Below are positions 1-8,596 of a stretch of 64,000 bases of DNA, piece after piece (within the stretch, counting starts at the first letter, position 1; every line of letters starts with the position of its first letter). Below the pieces are notes generated by a model that was given only the letters and a program-made list of their open reading frames with translations, was not told the DNA's origin and did no database searches. The position numbers and the translations under genes are program-made. Origin of the DNA: JOPF136 sp963773835 (GTDB taxonomy: Bacteria > Acidobacteriota > Terriglobia > Acidiferrales > UBA7541); assembly GCA_963773835.1 (NCBI GenBank), contig CAVZCQ010000004.1, forward strand, positions 310,001 through 374,000, written 5' to 3'.

Positions 1-23
1 TCCTTCCCCTATCTTTCCGTAGT

Positions 24-60
24 CGTTCTCTGCTTCCTCTGCGCTCCAAAGTGCGCCCGC
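24..60. repeat. C-rich microarray (ctctgcg-type)
   Basis: Degenerate tandem units built on ctctgc/cctctgcg, matching similar arrays at 1660, 2999, 6865, 10349, 16691, 18185 and 51180. All lie between genes. Function unknown. Confidence 0.4.
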
Positions 61-87
61 CGCGCCCCCGGTAACGGTTCTCTCCCC

Positions 88-121
88 ACCAGTCACCAGT
101 CACGAATCACCAGTCACCTCA
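88..121. repeat. Heptamer-like tandem repeat (caccagt units)
   Basis: Four near-repeats of caccagt/cacgaat/caccagt abut the tolB stop codon. The same unit family recurs at 3083, 9082, 10418, 14279 and 21622, always next to a gene end. It resembles the short tandemly repeated heptamers found in many bacterial genomes. Confidence 0.5.
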
Positions 122-1501
122 CTTCGGCGACCAATTCGGCGACTCGTTCTGCCCCTCCATCGTCAACTGTCGCGCCTGCGTTCCATCCGCCAGCATGGTC
201 CAGATTTGCCACGACCCCGTTCGCGTGGTCTGGAACACCAGGTGCCTCCCATCCGGCGCCCACGACGGTTTCTCATTCCTCCCCGCGTCCCGCGTCACCT
301 CCACCAGTTTGTGCGAGGAGATATCCATCACGTAGATGTCGAAATTCCCCTCCGGCCTCCGCCACGAGAATGCCAGCAGTTGCCCGTTCGGCGACCAGTC
401 GGGATCCACCACGTACCCCATATCCGGAAGATCGATTTTCTCCGAGTTCGTCCCGTCCGCGTTCATCAGGTAGAGTTGTGGCAGCCCGCCCCGCCCGCTC
501 ACGTACACGATCTGCTGTCCCGTCTTCCGGTTCCACACCGGTTGCGCGTCCGGCCCGCCCGACACCGTAATCCGCTTCAGGTTTCCACCGGACGTCGCGT
601 CCGCCATATAAATGTTCGGCGTTCCTCCCGGGCTGGACATGAATGCGAGCCTCGTTCCGTCCGGCGACCACGCCGGCGACGCATTCGTCCCGCGGTAAAA
701 CGAAAACGCCACCCTTCGCCCCAGCTCCATCGAATACATGCAGATTTGTGCCGTGGGCGGCCCTTTCGGCTCCCCAAAGCAGGTAAACGCGATCCGCGAA
801 TCGTCGGGCGACCACCGCGGCGTCAGCGCAATCGTCCTCAGGTGCGTCAGTTGCTGCTGGTTCTGCCCGTCGTAATCCATCACCCAGATTTCTTTGTTCC
901 CCGACCGCGACGACACGAACGCAATCCGTGTCGTCGCAATTCCCGGCGCCCCGCCCGACAGCCGCTTCACGATTTCGTCCGCAAACTCGTGCGCCACCCG
1001 CCTCACGTCTTCCGTCGTCACCGCCCCCGGATAACGTTTCCCGATCACCGGCGCTGCTCCCGGCGTGTGCACGTCGGAAAGCCACGCGTCCACTGCCAGT
1101 GTGTTGCCCGACGCCGTCAGCATCCCGTAGGCCACAAACTGCGCGTTCGCCGGAGCCGCAGTCCAATCCGCCGCGTTCAGCGCTGCCGGTCCTCCCGGGT
1201 CCGCCGGCGGCAAGAAACTTTTGCTCACCTCGTCCAGGATTCCGCTGTAGTCCAGGTCTGCCCGCACCGTATCCGTAAACAACTGCGCCAGTGGCTGCGA
1301 CCCCGGATTCCCGGGCACAAAATCCGCCACCGCCACCCGAGCTTTCTGCACTCCCAGCCCTGTCCCCGTCTGGAACCAGTCCTGTGGCGCCGCCGCCCGC
1401 GCCAGCCACGGCTCCGCCCCCAGCGACAGAACCGCAATCGAAACGATTGCTGCTGCGAAATATACGGAATGAGTGGAACGCCTGCGCCCGATGGTCTTCA
1501 T
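119..1501 (-). CDS. tolB: Tol-Pal system beta-propeller protein TolB
   Basis: Periplasmic TolB couples the TolQRA inner-membrane motor to Pal at the outer membrane during envelope constriction. The product is about 460 residues, normal for the family. An N-terminal signal peptide (basic start, hydrophobic stretch at about residues 13-30) is followed by the TolB N-domain and a C-terminal propeller with repeated IAFVSSRSG / IYVMD / LYLMNADG blades. I chose the ATG at 1501 because a GGGGG-type ribosome site precedes it; an in-frame ATG 36 bases upstream is less well placed. It is the last visible gene of the tolQ-tolR-tonB-tolB operon; pal would be expected just beyond the left edge. Confidence 0.93.
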   Translation of the reverse strand: MKTIGRRRSTHSVYFAAAIVSIAVLSLGAEPWLARAAAPQDWFQTGTGLGVQKARVAVADFVPGNPGSQPLAQLFTDTVRADLDYSGILDEVSKSFLPPADPGGPAALNAADWTAAPANAQFVAYGMLTASGNTLAVDAWLSDVHTPGAAPVIGKRYPGAVTTEDVRRVAHEFADEIVKRLSGGAPGIATTRIAFVSSRSGNKEIWVMDYDGQNQQQLTHLRTIALTPRWSPDDSRIAFTCFGEPKGPPTAQICMYSMELGRRVAFSFYRGTNASPAWSPDGTRLAFMSSPGGTPNIYMADATSGGNLKRITVSGGPDAQPVWNRKTGQQIVYVSGRGGLPQLYLMNADGTNSEKIDLPDMGYVVDPDWSPNGQLLAFSWRRPEGNFDIYVMDISSHKLVEVTRDAGRNEKPSWAPDGRHLVFQTTRTGSWQIWTMLADGTQARQLTMEGQNESPNWSPK

Positions 1502-1590
1502 ATCCCCCAGCGTTTCTGACCTGCTCCTCGTCTCCACTACCCCATTCGTCTGTCATCCCGACTGCACTGAGCTACCGCTGTCATCCCGAA

Positions 1591-1611
1591 CCCCGGCGTT
1601 TTTTGCCGGGG
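1591..1611. repeat. Perfect 7-bp hairpin in tonB-tolB gap
   Basis: ccccggc and gccgggg flank a T-rich loop. It lies inside the operon gap between the tonB-like gene and tolB, so it is more likely a dispersed hairpin than a full terminator. Confidence 0.5.
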
Positions 1612-1659
1612 TGAGGGACCTGCTTTTCTTCGGCTTCCTCTTCTCTCCTGCCTTTTCTT

Positions 1660-1700
1660 CTCTGCGCCCCTCAGCGTCCTCTGCGCCTCTGCGTTGTCTT
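1660..1700. repeat. C-rich microarray
   Basis: Units ctctgcgcccctcag / tcctctgcg / cctctgcg next to the 3' end of the tonB-like gene. Same family as the arrays at 6865 and 16691. Confidence 0.4.
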
Positions 1701-1710
1701 TTTCCTCTCC

Positions 1711-2529
1711 TCACCGGTGAAACTCGAACCAGAACTCCACGGAAACGTACGAGCCTCCGTAATCCCCCGGCAGCGCCTGGAAGGGAACCGAATCCTGTAC
1801 CGCCCGCAGCGCGGACCGGTCCACTGACATGTTTCCGCTCGACTGCGTGATCTGGATATTCCGCACCGATCCGTCCCGGAAAATCTGGAACTCCATCACC
1901 ACGCGCGGCGCAAACCGGATCGATGGATCAATCGTGGACTGCAGCCAGTTGCCGCTGATTCTCCGTTGCACCGCCTCCACGTACCACGAATACCGCGTCG
2001 CGAAATTGCCCGCCGGACCCGATGGCCCGCTCATCCCGATCCCGCCCTGCGACCCCGACCCCGTCTGGAATTGCGTGTACGGTATCGTCGGCGTTCCGCC
2101 CTGCCCGTAGGGAACCGCGTTTTGCGGTGGCGGCGAATTAGAGTCTTCCAGCAGCCGCGATGGCCGGCTCGGCGGCAGTTTCTTCTGCTTTTCGAATTTC
2201 GGCAGCGCCGTGGCATCCGGCGGCGGTGGCGGCGGGTTTTTCGGCAGTGGCTCGCTCTTGTACAGCCCCTTCGTCACGTCCACCACCCGGCTCGTGCTCA
2301 TCACCACGGGGCGGGGAAGCGGCACTCCCGGCAGCGAGCCCACCGCAGTGATGCTCACCGCGCCCCCTCCTCCTCCCGTTGCCGACCACGCATTTCCCTG
2401 CGGCATATAAAACGCCGAAAACAAAAGCAATGCCACCAGCGCCGTGTGCAGCCCTGCAGAAATTGCCAGCGGCCGCCCCAATCTCGGCTCCGGTGAACCC
2501 TGTGGGACAGGCTTCAGCCTGTCCTTCAT
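1711..2529 (-). CDS. TonB/TolA-like energy transducer
   Basis: Probable TolA or TonB homologue linking the TolQ-TolR motor to the outer membrane. A single membrane helix lies near residues 20-40 (ISAGLHTALVALLLF), followed by a Pro-rich periplasmic linker (PPPPPPDATALPKF) and a C-terminal TonB/TolA-type fold (FRDGSVRNIQI, SVDRSALRAV). The ATG at 2529 sits at the edge of a REP hairpin, so the first ten or so codons are REP-derived; an ATG at 2553 or a non-ATG start after the hairpin is possible. Between tolR and tolB, a TolA role is most likely. About 272 residues. Confidence 0.85.
   Translation of the reverse strand: MKDRLKPVPQGSPEPRLGRPLAISAGLHTALVALLLFSAFYMPQGNAWSATGGGGGAVSITAVGSLPGVPLPRPVVMSTSRVVDVTKGLYKSEPLPKNPPPPPPDATALPKFEKQKKLPPSRPSRLLEDSNSPPPQNAVPYGQGGTPTIPYTQFQTGSGSQGGIGMSGPSGPAGNFATRYSWYVEAVQRRISGNWLQSTIDPSIRFAPRVVMEFQIFRDGSVRNIQITQSSGNMSVDRSALRAVQDSVPFQALPGDYGGSYVSVEFWFEFHR
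2502..2526. repeat. REP hairpin at tonB-like start
   Basis: GTGG followed by gacaggc-ttca-gcctgtc. It encodes the N-terminal residues of the tonB-like protein on the minus strand. Confidence 0.75.
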
Positions 2530-2571
2530 CCTTCCCTCCAACTTCTCCTCCACTTGTCCTTCATACCCCCT

Positions 2572-2997
2572 TCACCGCCGTCCCTCTCCCCGGCTCGAAA
2601 TCGGCTCCGTCACCACGCTGATGTTCTGTATCCCCGCCTGCCTCATCGCATCCACCACCGCCGCAAAACTTCCAAACGGCACCGACTCGTCGCAGCGAAT
2701 GAACACGGCCCTCTTTTGGTAGTCCGGCGCTTTCGCCTTCACCAGCTTTCCCAGGTCGTGGATGTTCACCGGATCGTTTCCCAGGTACACGAGTTGTGCT
2801 TTGTCGATCGTAATCACCAGCCGTTCTTCCGTGATTTCCTTCACCGTCTTTGTTTTCGGCAGGTCCACTTCGATCCCCGACTGCAGAATCGGTGCCGTAA
2901 TCAGGAAGATGATCAGCAACACCAGCACCACGTCCACAAACGGCACAATATTGATGTCCGAAAGCGACGTCCCCGTCTGTCTGTTCAGTTGCGGCAT
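2572..2997 (-). CDS. tolR: ExbD/TolR biopolymer transport protein
   Basis: Proton-channel partner of TolQ. The 141-residue product has a short cytoplasmic start, one membrane helix (VPFVDVVLVLLIIFLIT, residues 18-34) carrying the conserved Asp of the family, and a periplasmic ExbD domain (VDLPKT, VFIRCDESVPFG, MRQAGI). It lies 106 bases after tolQ, separated by a short repeat tract, and 42 bases before the tonB-like gene. Family assignment is firm; TolR rather than ExbD is inferred from tolB in the same operon. Confidence 0.93.
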   Translation of the reverse strand: MPQLNRQTGTSLSDINIVPFVDVVLVLLIIFLITAPILQSGIEVDLPKTKTVKEITEERLVITIDKAQLVYLGNDPVNIHDLGKLVKAKAPDYQKRAVFIRCDESVPFGSFAAVVDAMRQAGIQNISVVTEPISSRGEGRR

Positions 2998-2998
2998 T

Positions 2999-3032
2999 CT
3001 CTCTCCGCCTTTGCGTCCCTAGCCCCTCTGCC
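2999..3032. repeat. C-rich microarray
   Basis: tctccgcctttgcg / tccctagcccctctgcc units between tolQ and tolR, same family as 16691 and 18185. Confidence 0.35.
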
Positions 3033-3082
3033 CGCCACCGGAGGGAGAAGCCCCATCGGCCCCTGCTCCCAGTTTCTCTCCC

Positions 3083-3107
3083 CCACCAGTCACCAATCAC
3101 CAGTCAC
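3083..3107. repeat. Heptamer-like tandem repeat
   Basis: caccagtcaccaatcaccagtca units immediately downstream of tolQ, matching the tract at the tolB stop. Confidence 0.5.
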
Positions 3108-3793
3108 GATCCCCCATACGTTTTCTCCACCTTCGCCAAAAATTCATTCGTAAACATATCCATCTGCGACGCCTGGTTCTTGATCGTATTCAAGAAGTGG
3201 TTGTACGCAATCACCGCCGGGATCGCCGTAAACAGCCCCGCTGCCGTCGTTATCAGCGCCTCCGCAATTCCCGGCGCCACCGCCCGCAGGCTCGACGCTC
3301 CCGCCTCTCCCAGCCCCGAAAACGCGTCAATAATCCCCCACACCGTCCCGAACAATCCGATAAACGGCGTCACCGACCCCGTCGTCGCCAAAAACGGCAT
3401 CCATTTCTCCAGTTTCCGCACCTCGTTCGACGACGCGCCCTGCATCGTCGCCAGGACCGCGTTCTGGCTTCTCACCCGGCCGGCATGGGGATTCGTCTCC
3501 GCGAGCTGGCTTTCCACCTCGCGCACTCCCGCCGCGTACACCGCCACCAGTGGCGATGCCGAAGGCGACATCGGCACCGGATCATTCAGTTTTTTGCGGG
3601 ATCGAAATTCGGCGAGGAACCGCCCGGTATGGCTCTCCAGCAGTGAAAACATCCGCGACTTCTGAAAAATCACCGCCCAGGAGACCAGCGAGAAACCCAG
3701 CAGCAGGATAAGGACGACTCGAGCCACCCAGCCCGTCTGTTCCAATAAGGGACCGAGCTGGCCCACCAGCAGCACGCCAATTTGAGGTATCAA
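3104..3793 (-). CDS. tolQ: TolQ/ExbB motor protein
   Basis: Inner-membrane proton-driven motor subunit. The product is 229 residues with three hydrophobic helices: about 22-43 (VARVVLILLLGFSLVSWAVIF), about 135-157 (ATTGSVTPFIGLFGTVWGIIDAF) and about 170-195 (GIAEALITTAAGLFTAIPAVIAY). The GLFGTVWGI and ALITTAAGL segments are MotA/TolQ/ExbB signatures. First gene of the operon, so its promoter should lie in the 3794-3900 gap. Confidence 0.93.
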   Translation of the reverse strand: MIPQIGVLLVGQLGPLLEQTGWVARVVLILLLGFSLVSWAVIFQKSRMFSLLESHTGRFLAEFRSRKKLNDPVPMSPSASPLVAVYAAGVREVESQLAETNPHAGRVRSQNAVLATMQGASSNEVRKLEKWMPFLATTGSVTPFIGLFGTVWGIIDAFSGLGEAGASSLRAVAPGIAEALITTAAGLFTAIPAVIAYNHFLNTIKNQASQMDMFTNEFLAKVEKTYGGS

Positions 3794-3900
3794 TGTCCTC
3801 CCTCAGTCTCCCCAAGGCCCAATCCAAACCGTAGCACACGCCGCAAAGCGGACGCAAACGAGGCCTAGGTGCCGCGCCGCGCATCAGATACGACGTTGGA

Positions 3901-5802
3901 TTATCGCGGAAGGGTTTCCAGCGGCCACAACCGGATCGTCCCGTCCCAGCTTCCCGAGGCCAGCCACTTCCCATCTGGCGAGAACGCCACCGAACTCACC
4001 ACGTCCTCCTGCCCGGAGAATTTCCCGCGTTCCTTTCCCCCGGCAACATCCCACACCCTCGCGATCCCGTCCTGCGACCCCGTGGCAAGCAATGTCCCGT
4101 CGGGACTGAACGCCACAGCGTATACTCGCCAACTTTCAGCCGCGTGGATTGTTCTTACGGTCTGCCCCGTTGCTGTCTCCCAGATTTTTGCCGTTGAATC
4201 ACTGCTCCCCGACGCCAGCCACCGGCCATCTCTGCTAAAGGCCACCGAATTCACCGCATCTTCGTGACCCCGCAAATCCCGCACCATCTCGCCCGTCAGC
4301 GTGCTCCACAGCCGCACCGTTTCGTCCGCGCTCCCCGACGCCACCAGAGAAGAGTCTGGAGAGAAGGCTACCGAATACACCCCCCCGGTATGCCCCTTCA
4401 GGATGTGCCGCTCCTCACCGCTCCCGGCATCCCAGATTCGTACTGTGTCGTCCTCACTCCCCGACGCGATCCACCGGCCATCTGGACTGAACGCTACCGT
4501 CTCCACGGGACGCGTGTGGCCCTTCAGCACACGCTCTCCCGCGCCCCCTGTCGTTGGCCACAGTCTCACCGTGCTGTCCCACCCGCCCGATGCCACCAGA
4601 TGGCCGTCCGGACTGAACGCCACCGAAGTCACCGCTCGCGTATTTCCGCTCCACCGGTGCACTGCCTTCTGCGTCGCCACGTCCCACAGCTTCACCGTCT
4701 TGTCTTCGCTTCCCGAGGCCAGATAGCGCCCGTCGGGACTGAACGCCACGGAAGTCACCTCGCGGTCGTGCCGCATTCCCGCCGCCGCACGGCCCCGGAA
4801 AAGGAAGAAGCCTCCCATGCACACCAGCACCAGCAGTGCGCCGGCCATCCCCGCCAAAAGCATTCTCCGCGAACTCGGTCGTTCGGCTTCCTTCGGCACG
4901 GGCAACGGCTTTCCGTGCAGAGCTTCATCCAGTTCTTCCATGGTCTGAAACCGGTTTTTCGGCTGCTTTTCCAGGCACTTCAGGATGGCCTGCGAGATAA
5001 ATGCGGGCACGAACGGCTCCACTCCAGAGGGGGGAGGCGGCGGCTCATTCACCTGTTTGCCCAGCAGAACGATCGCCGACTCCGCATCGAAGGCTGGCTT
5101 TCCCGTGAACATCTCGTACAGGATGAGGCCCAGCGAATAGATGTCGCTCCGAGCGTCGGCCAGATTCCCTTTCGCCTGTTCCGGACTCATGTAGGCCGGC
5201 GTTCCGATGATGGCCCCCGTCTGCGTTTTCCGGATATCCACCGAGCGCGCAATCCCGAAATCCATTACCTTCGCGCTCCCGTCCGCGCAGATCATGATGT
5301 TGTCCGGCTTCAAATCCCGGTGGACAACACCCTGCCGGTGAGCCACTCCCAGTCCCGTACAGATTTGCCGTGCCCATTCGAGGCCCTTCCGCACGGACAC
5401 CGGCCCGCATCGTTTCAGAAAGCGTCGCAGGGTTTCCCCTTCCACGTATTCCATCGAGATGACGGCCGTCTCGCCGATCGGCAGGAACTCGTGCACCCGG
5501 CAGACGTTCGGGTGGGTGACTTTGCGGGCCAGAAGCAGTTCGCTTTTGAATCGCTCCATCCTCTCCGGATCATTCGCAATTTCGCGAACCAGCTCCTTCA
5601 AGGCCACCAGCGCTCCCGTCTCGCGGTCCCGCGCCCGGTACACCACACCCATCCCCCCGCGCCCGATTTCCTTGATGTCTTCGTAGCGCCCTTCCAGGCC
5701 GCGGAGCGATGGCGTGCTCGCCGCCGCGGCATCCTTCCCGCGCGGCTCAGCTCCCAGCGGCGTTGTCTTTTCAGCCTGTCCTTCGGCTTCTGTATCGGAC
5801 AT
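3901..5802 (-). CDS. Ser/Thr protein kinase with membrane helix and WD40 propeller
   Basis: Transmembrane eukaryotic-type (PknB-like) kinase. Using the ATG at 5802 (633 residues): kinase domain about 40-280 with glycine loop GRGGMGVVY, Lys69 in VALKEL, HRDLKPDN with catalytic Asp163, DFG Asp181 and the activation-segment TPAYMSPEQ; Pro-rich linker; membrane helix about 314-335; then seven WD40 repeats with VAFSPDG / ASGS / VRLW motifs, enough for one closed seven-bladed propeller. The propeller would face the periplasm and could sense a ligand or partner. A REP hairpin ends six bases before this ATG; a TTG at 5865 with a GGGG site is an alternative start reading through the REP. Confidence 0.93.
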   Translation of the reverse strand: MSDTEAEGQAEKTTPLGAEPRGKDAAAASTPSLRGLEGRYEDIKEIGRGGMGVVYRARDRETGALVALKELVREIANDPERMERFKSELLLARKVTHPNVCRVHEFLPIGETAVISMEYVEGETLRRFLKRCGPVSVRKGLEWARQICTGLGVAHRQGVVHRDLKPDNIMICADGSAKVMDFGIARSVDIRKTQTGAIIGTPAYMSPEQAKGNLADARSDIYSLGLILYEMFTGKPAFDAESAIVLLGKQVNEPPPPPSGVEPFVPAFISQAILKCLEKQPKNRFQTMEELDEALHGKPLPVPKEAERPSSRRMLLAGMAGALLVLVCMGGFFLFRGRAAAGMRHDREVTSVAFSPDGRYLASGSEDKTVKLWDVATQKAVHRWSGNTRAVTSVAFSPDGHLVASGGWDSTVRLWPTTGGAGERVLKGHTRPVETVAFSPDGRWIASGSEDDTVRIWDAGSGEERHILKGHTGGVYSVAFSPDSSLVASGSADETVRLWSTLTGEMVRDLRGHEDAVNSVAFSRDGRWLASGSSDSTAKIWETATGQTVRTIHAAESWRVYAVAFSPDGTLLATGSQDGIARVWDVAGGKERGKFSGQEDVVSSVAFSPDGKWLASGSWDGTIRLWPLETLPR

Positions 5803-5807
5803 GATTG

Positions 5808-5857
5808 TAGGGGCGGACCCGGGCCTGCCCTGAAGCATTGGCGAAGGGTGTCCGCCC
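5808..5857. repeat. REP-like hairpin upstream of kinase
   Basis: Starts GTAGGGGCGGACCC and ends with gtgtccgccc, giving an imperfect long stem. It replaces the expected ribosome-binding region of the kinase ATG. Confidence 0.65.
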
Positions 5858-6031
5858 GGCGCCAACTCTGCCCCACGGGCATCTTAGGTTGGGCCTGGAA
5901 CTGAGTCAACGCTCCCAAGGGGTCCGCAGTACGAAGGGGAAAACTTCTACACTCCGGTTTGCGGCGACGGCCTATTCAGAGTATATTGCGCCGTAATTTC
6001 TTCGACAGATCTCATTCGGAGGCCTGCGCAC

Positions 6032-6820
6032 ATGCCCTCTCACTCTCAACCAGCAAACAGCGGATTGAAGAGCAATCCAGCCGCAAAAGGCGTTGATTCT
6101 GCTTTCGCCTGCGGCCTGCATCCCAATGCGCTAGTCAAAAACTCCTCGCGGCGAAGATTTCTCCAGATGACCGTCGGCGGAACTGTGACCGCATTGACGG
6201 CCGCGACAGCCATGCAGTTTGTGACCCCGCGCCCGGCTCTCGCACAGACGACGCTCAGCCCTGATGCCGCGCTGCAGGAATTGTTGGATGGCAATAAGCG
6301 TTTCACCGCTGGGCGCCTGACATCGTGCGAACACGACCTCGATATTCTGCGGCAGCATACGATTGAAAAGCAGGAGCCGTTCGCCGCGGTGTTGTCTTGT
6401 GCCGATTCCCGCGTTCCCGTCGAGTTGGTTTTTGACCAAAGCCTCGGCCATCTCTTTGTTGTCCGGATCGCCGGCAATATCGCCACCTCGGAAATCATCG
6501 CCAGCCTGGAATATGGCGCTGGCGTGCTGGGAACAAAAGTGATCCTGGTCATGGGCCATGGCGGCTGCGGCGCCGTCAAGGCCACCATTCAAGCCAAGTC
6601 AGTCCCCGGACAGATCAGCGCCCTCTATCCGCATATCCAGCCCGCGGTCGACCAGGCGGGACCAAATCTCGAAGCCGCGACAAAGGCCAATGCCAAAATC
6701 CAAGCGGCCCTTCTCCGCCAGGCTTCCACGGTGATTTCCGGTTTGGTGAAGGAAAAGAAGCTGAAGGTTGCCGCCGCCTATTACGACCTCGCCACCGGAA
6801 CCGTGTCATTGCTGGAGTAA
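6032..6820 (+). CDS. Tat-exported beta-carbonic anhydrase
   Basis: Interconverts CO2 and bicarbonate. The 262-residue product has a long N-region with a twin-arginine motif (SRRRFLQM, residues 39-46), a hydrophobic stretch and an ALAQ cleavage site near residue 71, so the folded zinc enzyme is probably exported to the periplasm. The beta-class zinc and catalytic residues are all present: Cys123, Asp125 and Arg127 in CADSR, and His176/Cys179 in GHGGCG. It stands alone between divergent neighbours, with AT-richer sequence upstream (about 5960-6020) that could hold its promoter. Confidence 0.94.
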   Translation: MPSHSQPANSGLKSNPAAKGVDSAFACGLHPNALVKNSSRRRFLQMTVGGTVTALTAATAMQFVTPRPALAQTTLSPDAALQELLDGNKRFTAGRLTSCEHDLDILRQHTIEKQEPFAAVLSCADSRVPVELVFDQSLGHLFVVRIAGNIATSEIIASLEYGAGVLGTKVILVMGHGGCGAVKATIQAKSVPGQISALYPHIQPAVDQAGPNLEAATKANAKIQAALLRQASTVISGLVKEKKLKVAAAYYDLATGTVSLLE

Positions 6821-6864
6821 CGCAACTACTTTCACCTTGAGAAACCGGCTTTTTTTTCTTCTCC

Positions 6865-6969
6865 TGTCCCTCCGCGTCCTCCGCATCTCCGAGCCCTCCG
6901 TGTGAAATCCCTGGTCTTCTCTTCGCCTCCCCTTTGCGTGCTTTGCCTCTTAGCGCCTTTGCGAGAACT
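6865..6969. repeat. C-rich microarray (cctccgtg / cctttgcg units)
   Basis: Around a dozen imperfect units such as ccctccgcg, tcctccgc, ccctccgtg, cctttgcg and tagcgcctttgcg. The order of unit types resembles the array at 18185-18274. Confidence 0.5.
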
Positions 6970-7017
6970 CTCCTCCCCTCTGTCTCTAATCCCGCTGTGC
7001 TAAACTGTCGTTTCTCC

Positions 7018-8409
7018 ATGTCCGACGCGCCACACGTCCCTCTCGAATCCCTTACTGGCGTACGTCGCCCCGCCGTCCCTCGCGCTCCGGAAGCCTCGGG
7101 ACCCGGCCGCTCCTTCCACATCGAAACCTTCGGCTGCCAGATGAACGTCCACGACTCCGAAAAGGTCGCCGGCGTGCTCCTCGAACGCGGTTATTCACCC
7201 GTCGACGACCCCCTCGCCGCAGACGTCATCTTCTACAACACCTGCTCCATCCGCGAAAAAGCCGCCCAAAAAGTCTTCTCCCGGCTCGGCCAGCATCGCG
7301 GCCCCGCCGGTTACGGCAAAATCATCGGCGTCCTCGGCTGCGTGGCCCAACAGGAAGGCGAAGAAATCTTCGAGCGCGCCCCCTGGGTCAGCCTGGTCTG
7401 TGGCTCCGCCAGTTACCGCCGCCTTCCCGACTTGCTCGCCCAGCTCGAATCCGGCCATCGCCGCGTCATGGGCCTCGACACGGACACCGAAGAAACCTTC
7501 GAGACCGAACTCACTCGCCGCGACAATCCCTTCCGCGCCTACCTCACAATCATCGAAGGCTGCGACAAAGCATGCTCCTACTGCGTCGTTCCCTTCACCC
7601 GCGGCCCCGAGCGCAGCCGCGCTTCCGATTCCATCCTCCGGGAAGTCCGCGAGCTCGCCTCTCTCGGCTACTCCGAAATCCAGCTTCTCGGCCAGACCGT
7701 AAATTCCTATCGCGATCCCTCCGCGCGCGGCATGTCCTTCGCCAATCTCCTCCTCGCTGTCGCGGACACTCCCGGCATCCGCCGCGTCCGCTTCACCACC
7801 TCGCATCCCCGCGACTTCGGCCCGGACATCGTCGCCGCCATCGACGCGCATCCCTCCATCTGCGACCACGTGCACCTGCCCGTCCAGTCCGGCAGCACGT
7901 CCGTCCTCCGCCGCATGCTGCGCACCTACACGCGCGAAGAATATCTCGAAAAAATCGCCATGCTCCGCGCCGCCCGCCGAACCATCGCGCTCTCCACCGA
8001 CATCATCGTCGGCTTTCCGGGCGAAACGGACGAAGAATTCGCCGACACGCTTTCGCTCCTCGACGCCGTCCAATACGATCAGATTTTCAGCTTCAAGTTC
8101 TCGCCGCGGCCTCACACCGCCGCCGAGCACATGGACGGCGCCGTGCCCGAAGAAGAGCAGGGAAGACGCCTCACCGCCATCCAGGACCGCCAGCGGCAAA
8201 TCCAGCTCGCGCGCAATCAATCCCTCGTGGGCCAATCCTTCGAAGTCCTGGTGGACAATCGAGGCCACAAACCCGGCCAGTGGTCCGCTCGCACTTCGAG
8301 CAACCGCGTCGTGAATTTCTCTTCGCCCTGCACGGACCTTTTGGGACAATACGTCCAAGTCAGGGTCACGCAAGCAGGCCCGAACAGCCTGCTCGGCGAT
8401 TTGTTGTAG
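7018..8409 (+). CDS. miaB: tRNA-2-methylthio-N6-dimethylallyladenosine synthase MiaB
   Basis: Radical-SAM methylthiotransferase that converts i6A37 to ms2i6A37 in tRNAs reading UNN codons. From the ATG at 7018 the product is 463 residues. The N-terminal UPF0004 domain holds three Cys (FGCQMN, YNTCSIR, LGCVAQ); the radical-SAM domain has CDKACSYCVVPF (CxxxCxxC); a TRAM-like domain closes the C-terminus (QSLVGQSFEVLVD to the end). An in-frame ATG 84 bases upstream lies in repeat-like sequence and is unlikely. The TAG stop directly precedes a GTGG REP hairpin. Confidence 0.95.
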   Translation: MSDAPHVPLESLTGVRRPAVPRAPEASGPGRSFHIETFGCQMNVHDSEKVAGVLLERGYSPVDDPLAADVIFYNTCSIREKAAQKVFSRLGQHRGPAGYGKIIGVLGCVAQQEGEEIFERAPWVSLVCGSASYRRLPDLLAQLESGHRRVMGLDTDTEETFETELTRRDNPFRAYLTIIEGCDKACSYCVVPFTRGPERSRASDSILREVRELASLGYSEIQLLGQTVNSYRDPSARGMSFANLLLAVADTPGIRRVRFTTSHPRDFGPDIVAAIDAHPSICDHVHLPVQSGSTSVLRRMLRTYTREEYLEKIAMLRAARRTIALSTDIIVGFPGETDEEFADTLSLLDAVQYDQIFSFKFSPRPHTAAEHMDGAVPEEEQGRRLTAIQDRQRQIQLARNQSLVGQSFEVLVDNRGHKPGQWSARTSSNRVVNFSSPCTDLLGQYVQVRVTQAGPNSLLGDLL

Positions 8410-8544
8410 TGGCACAGGCTTCAGCCTGTGCGCGTGTCAGAACGGCATAGATCAACCGGCGGCGTGGTCGAGCCCAGGGTCGACGTCAGGGCACGGTTTC
8501 AACCGTGCCGCAAGCGTAGAGAGTGAGAAGCGGCTTTAGCCGCT
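8409..8544. repeat. Cluster of three hairpins after miaB
   Basis: First a REP: GTGG then gcacaggc-ttca-gcctgtgc (8409-8431). Then gcacggtt-tc-aaccgtgc (8491-8508) and agcggct-tt-agccgct (8529-8544). They fill the miaB to BFN-gene gap. Confidence 0.75.
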
Positions 8545-8596
8545 GAGGTTTCGCGTTGCAGGTGTTGTGGCGTCCGTTTTCTCAGGGGAGGCAGCG

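Noticed and set aside
1591..1611. Intrinsic terminator between tonB-like gene and tolB
   Set aside because: The T-run lies in the loop rather than after the stem, so it would not terminate efficiently.
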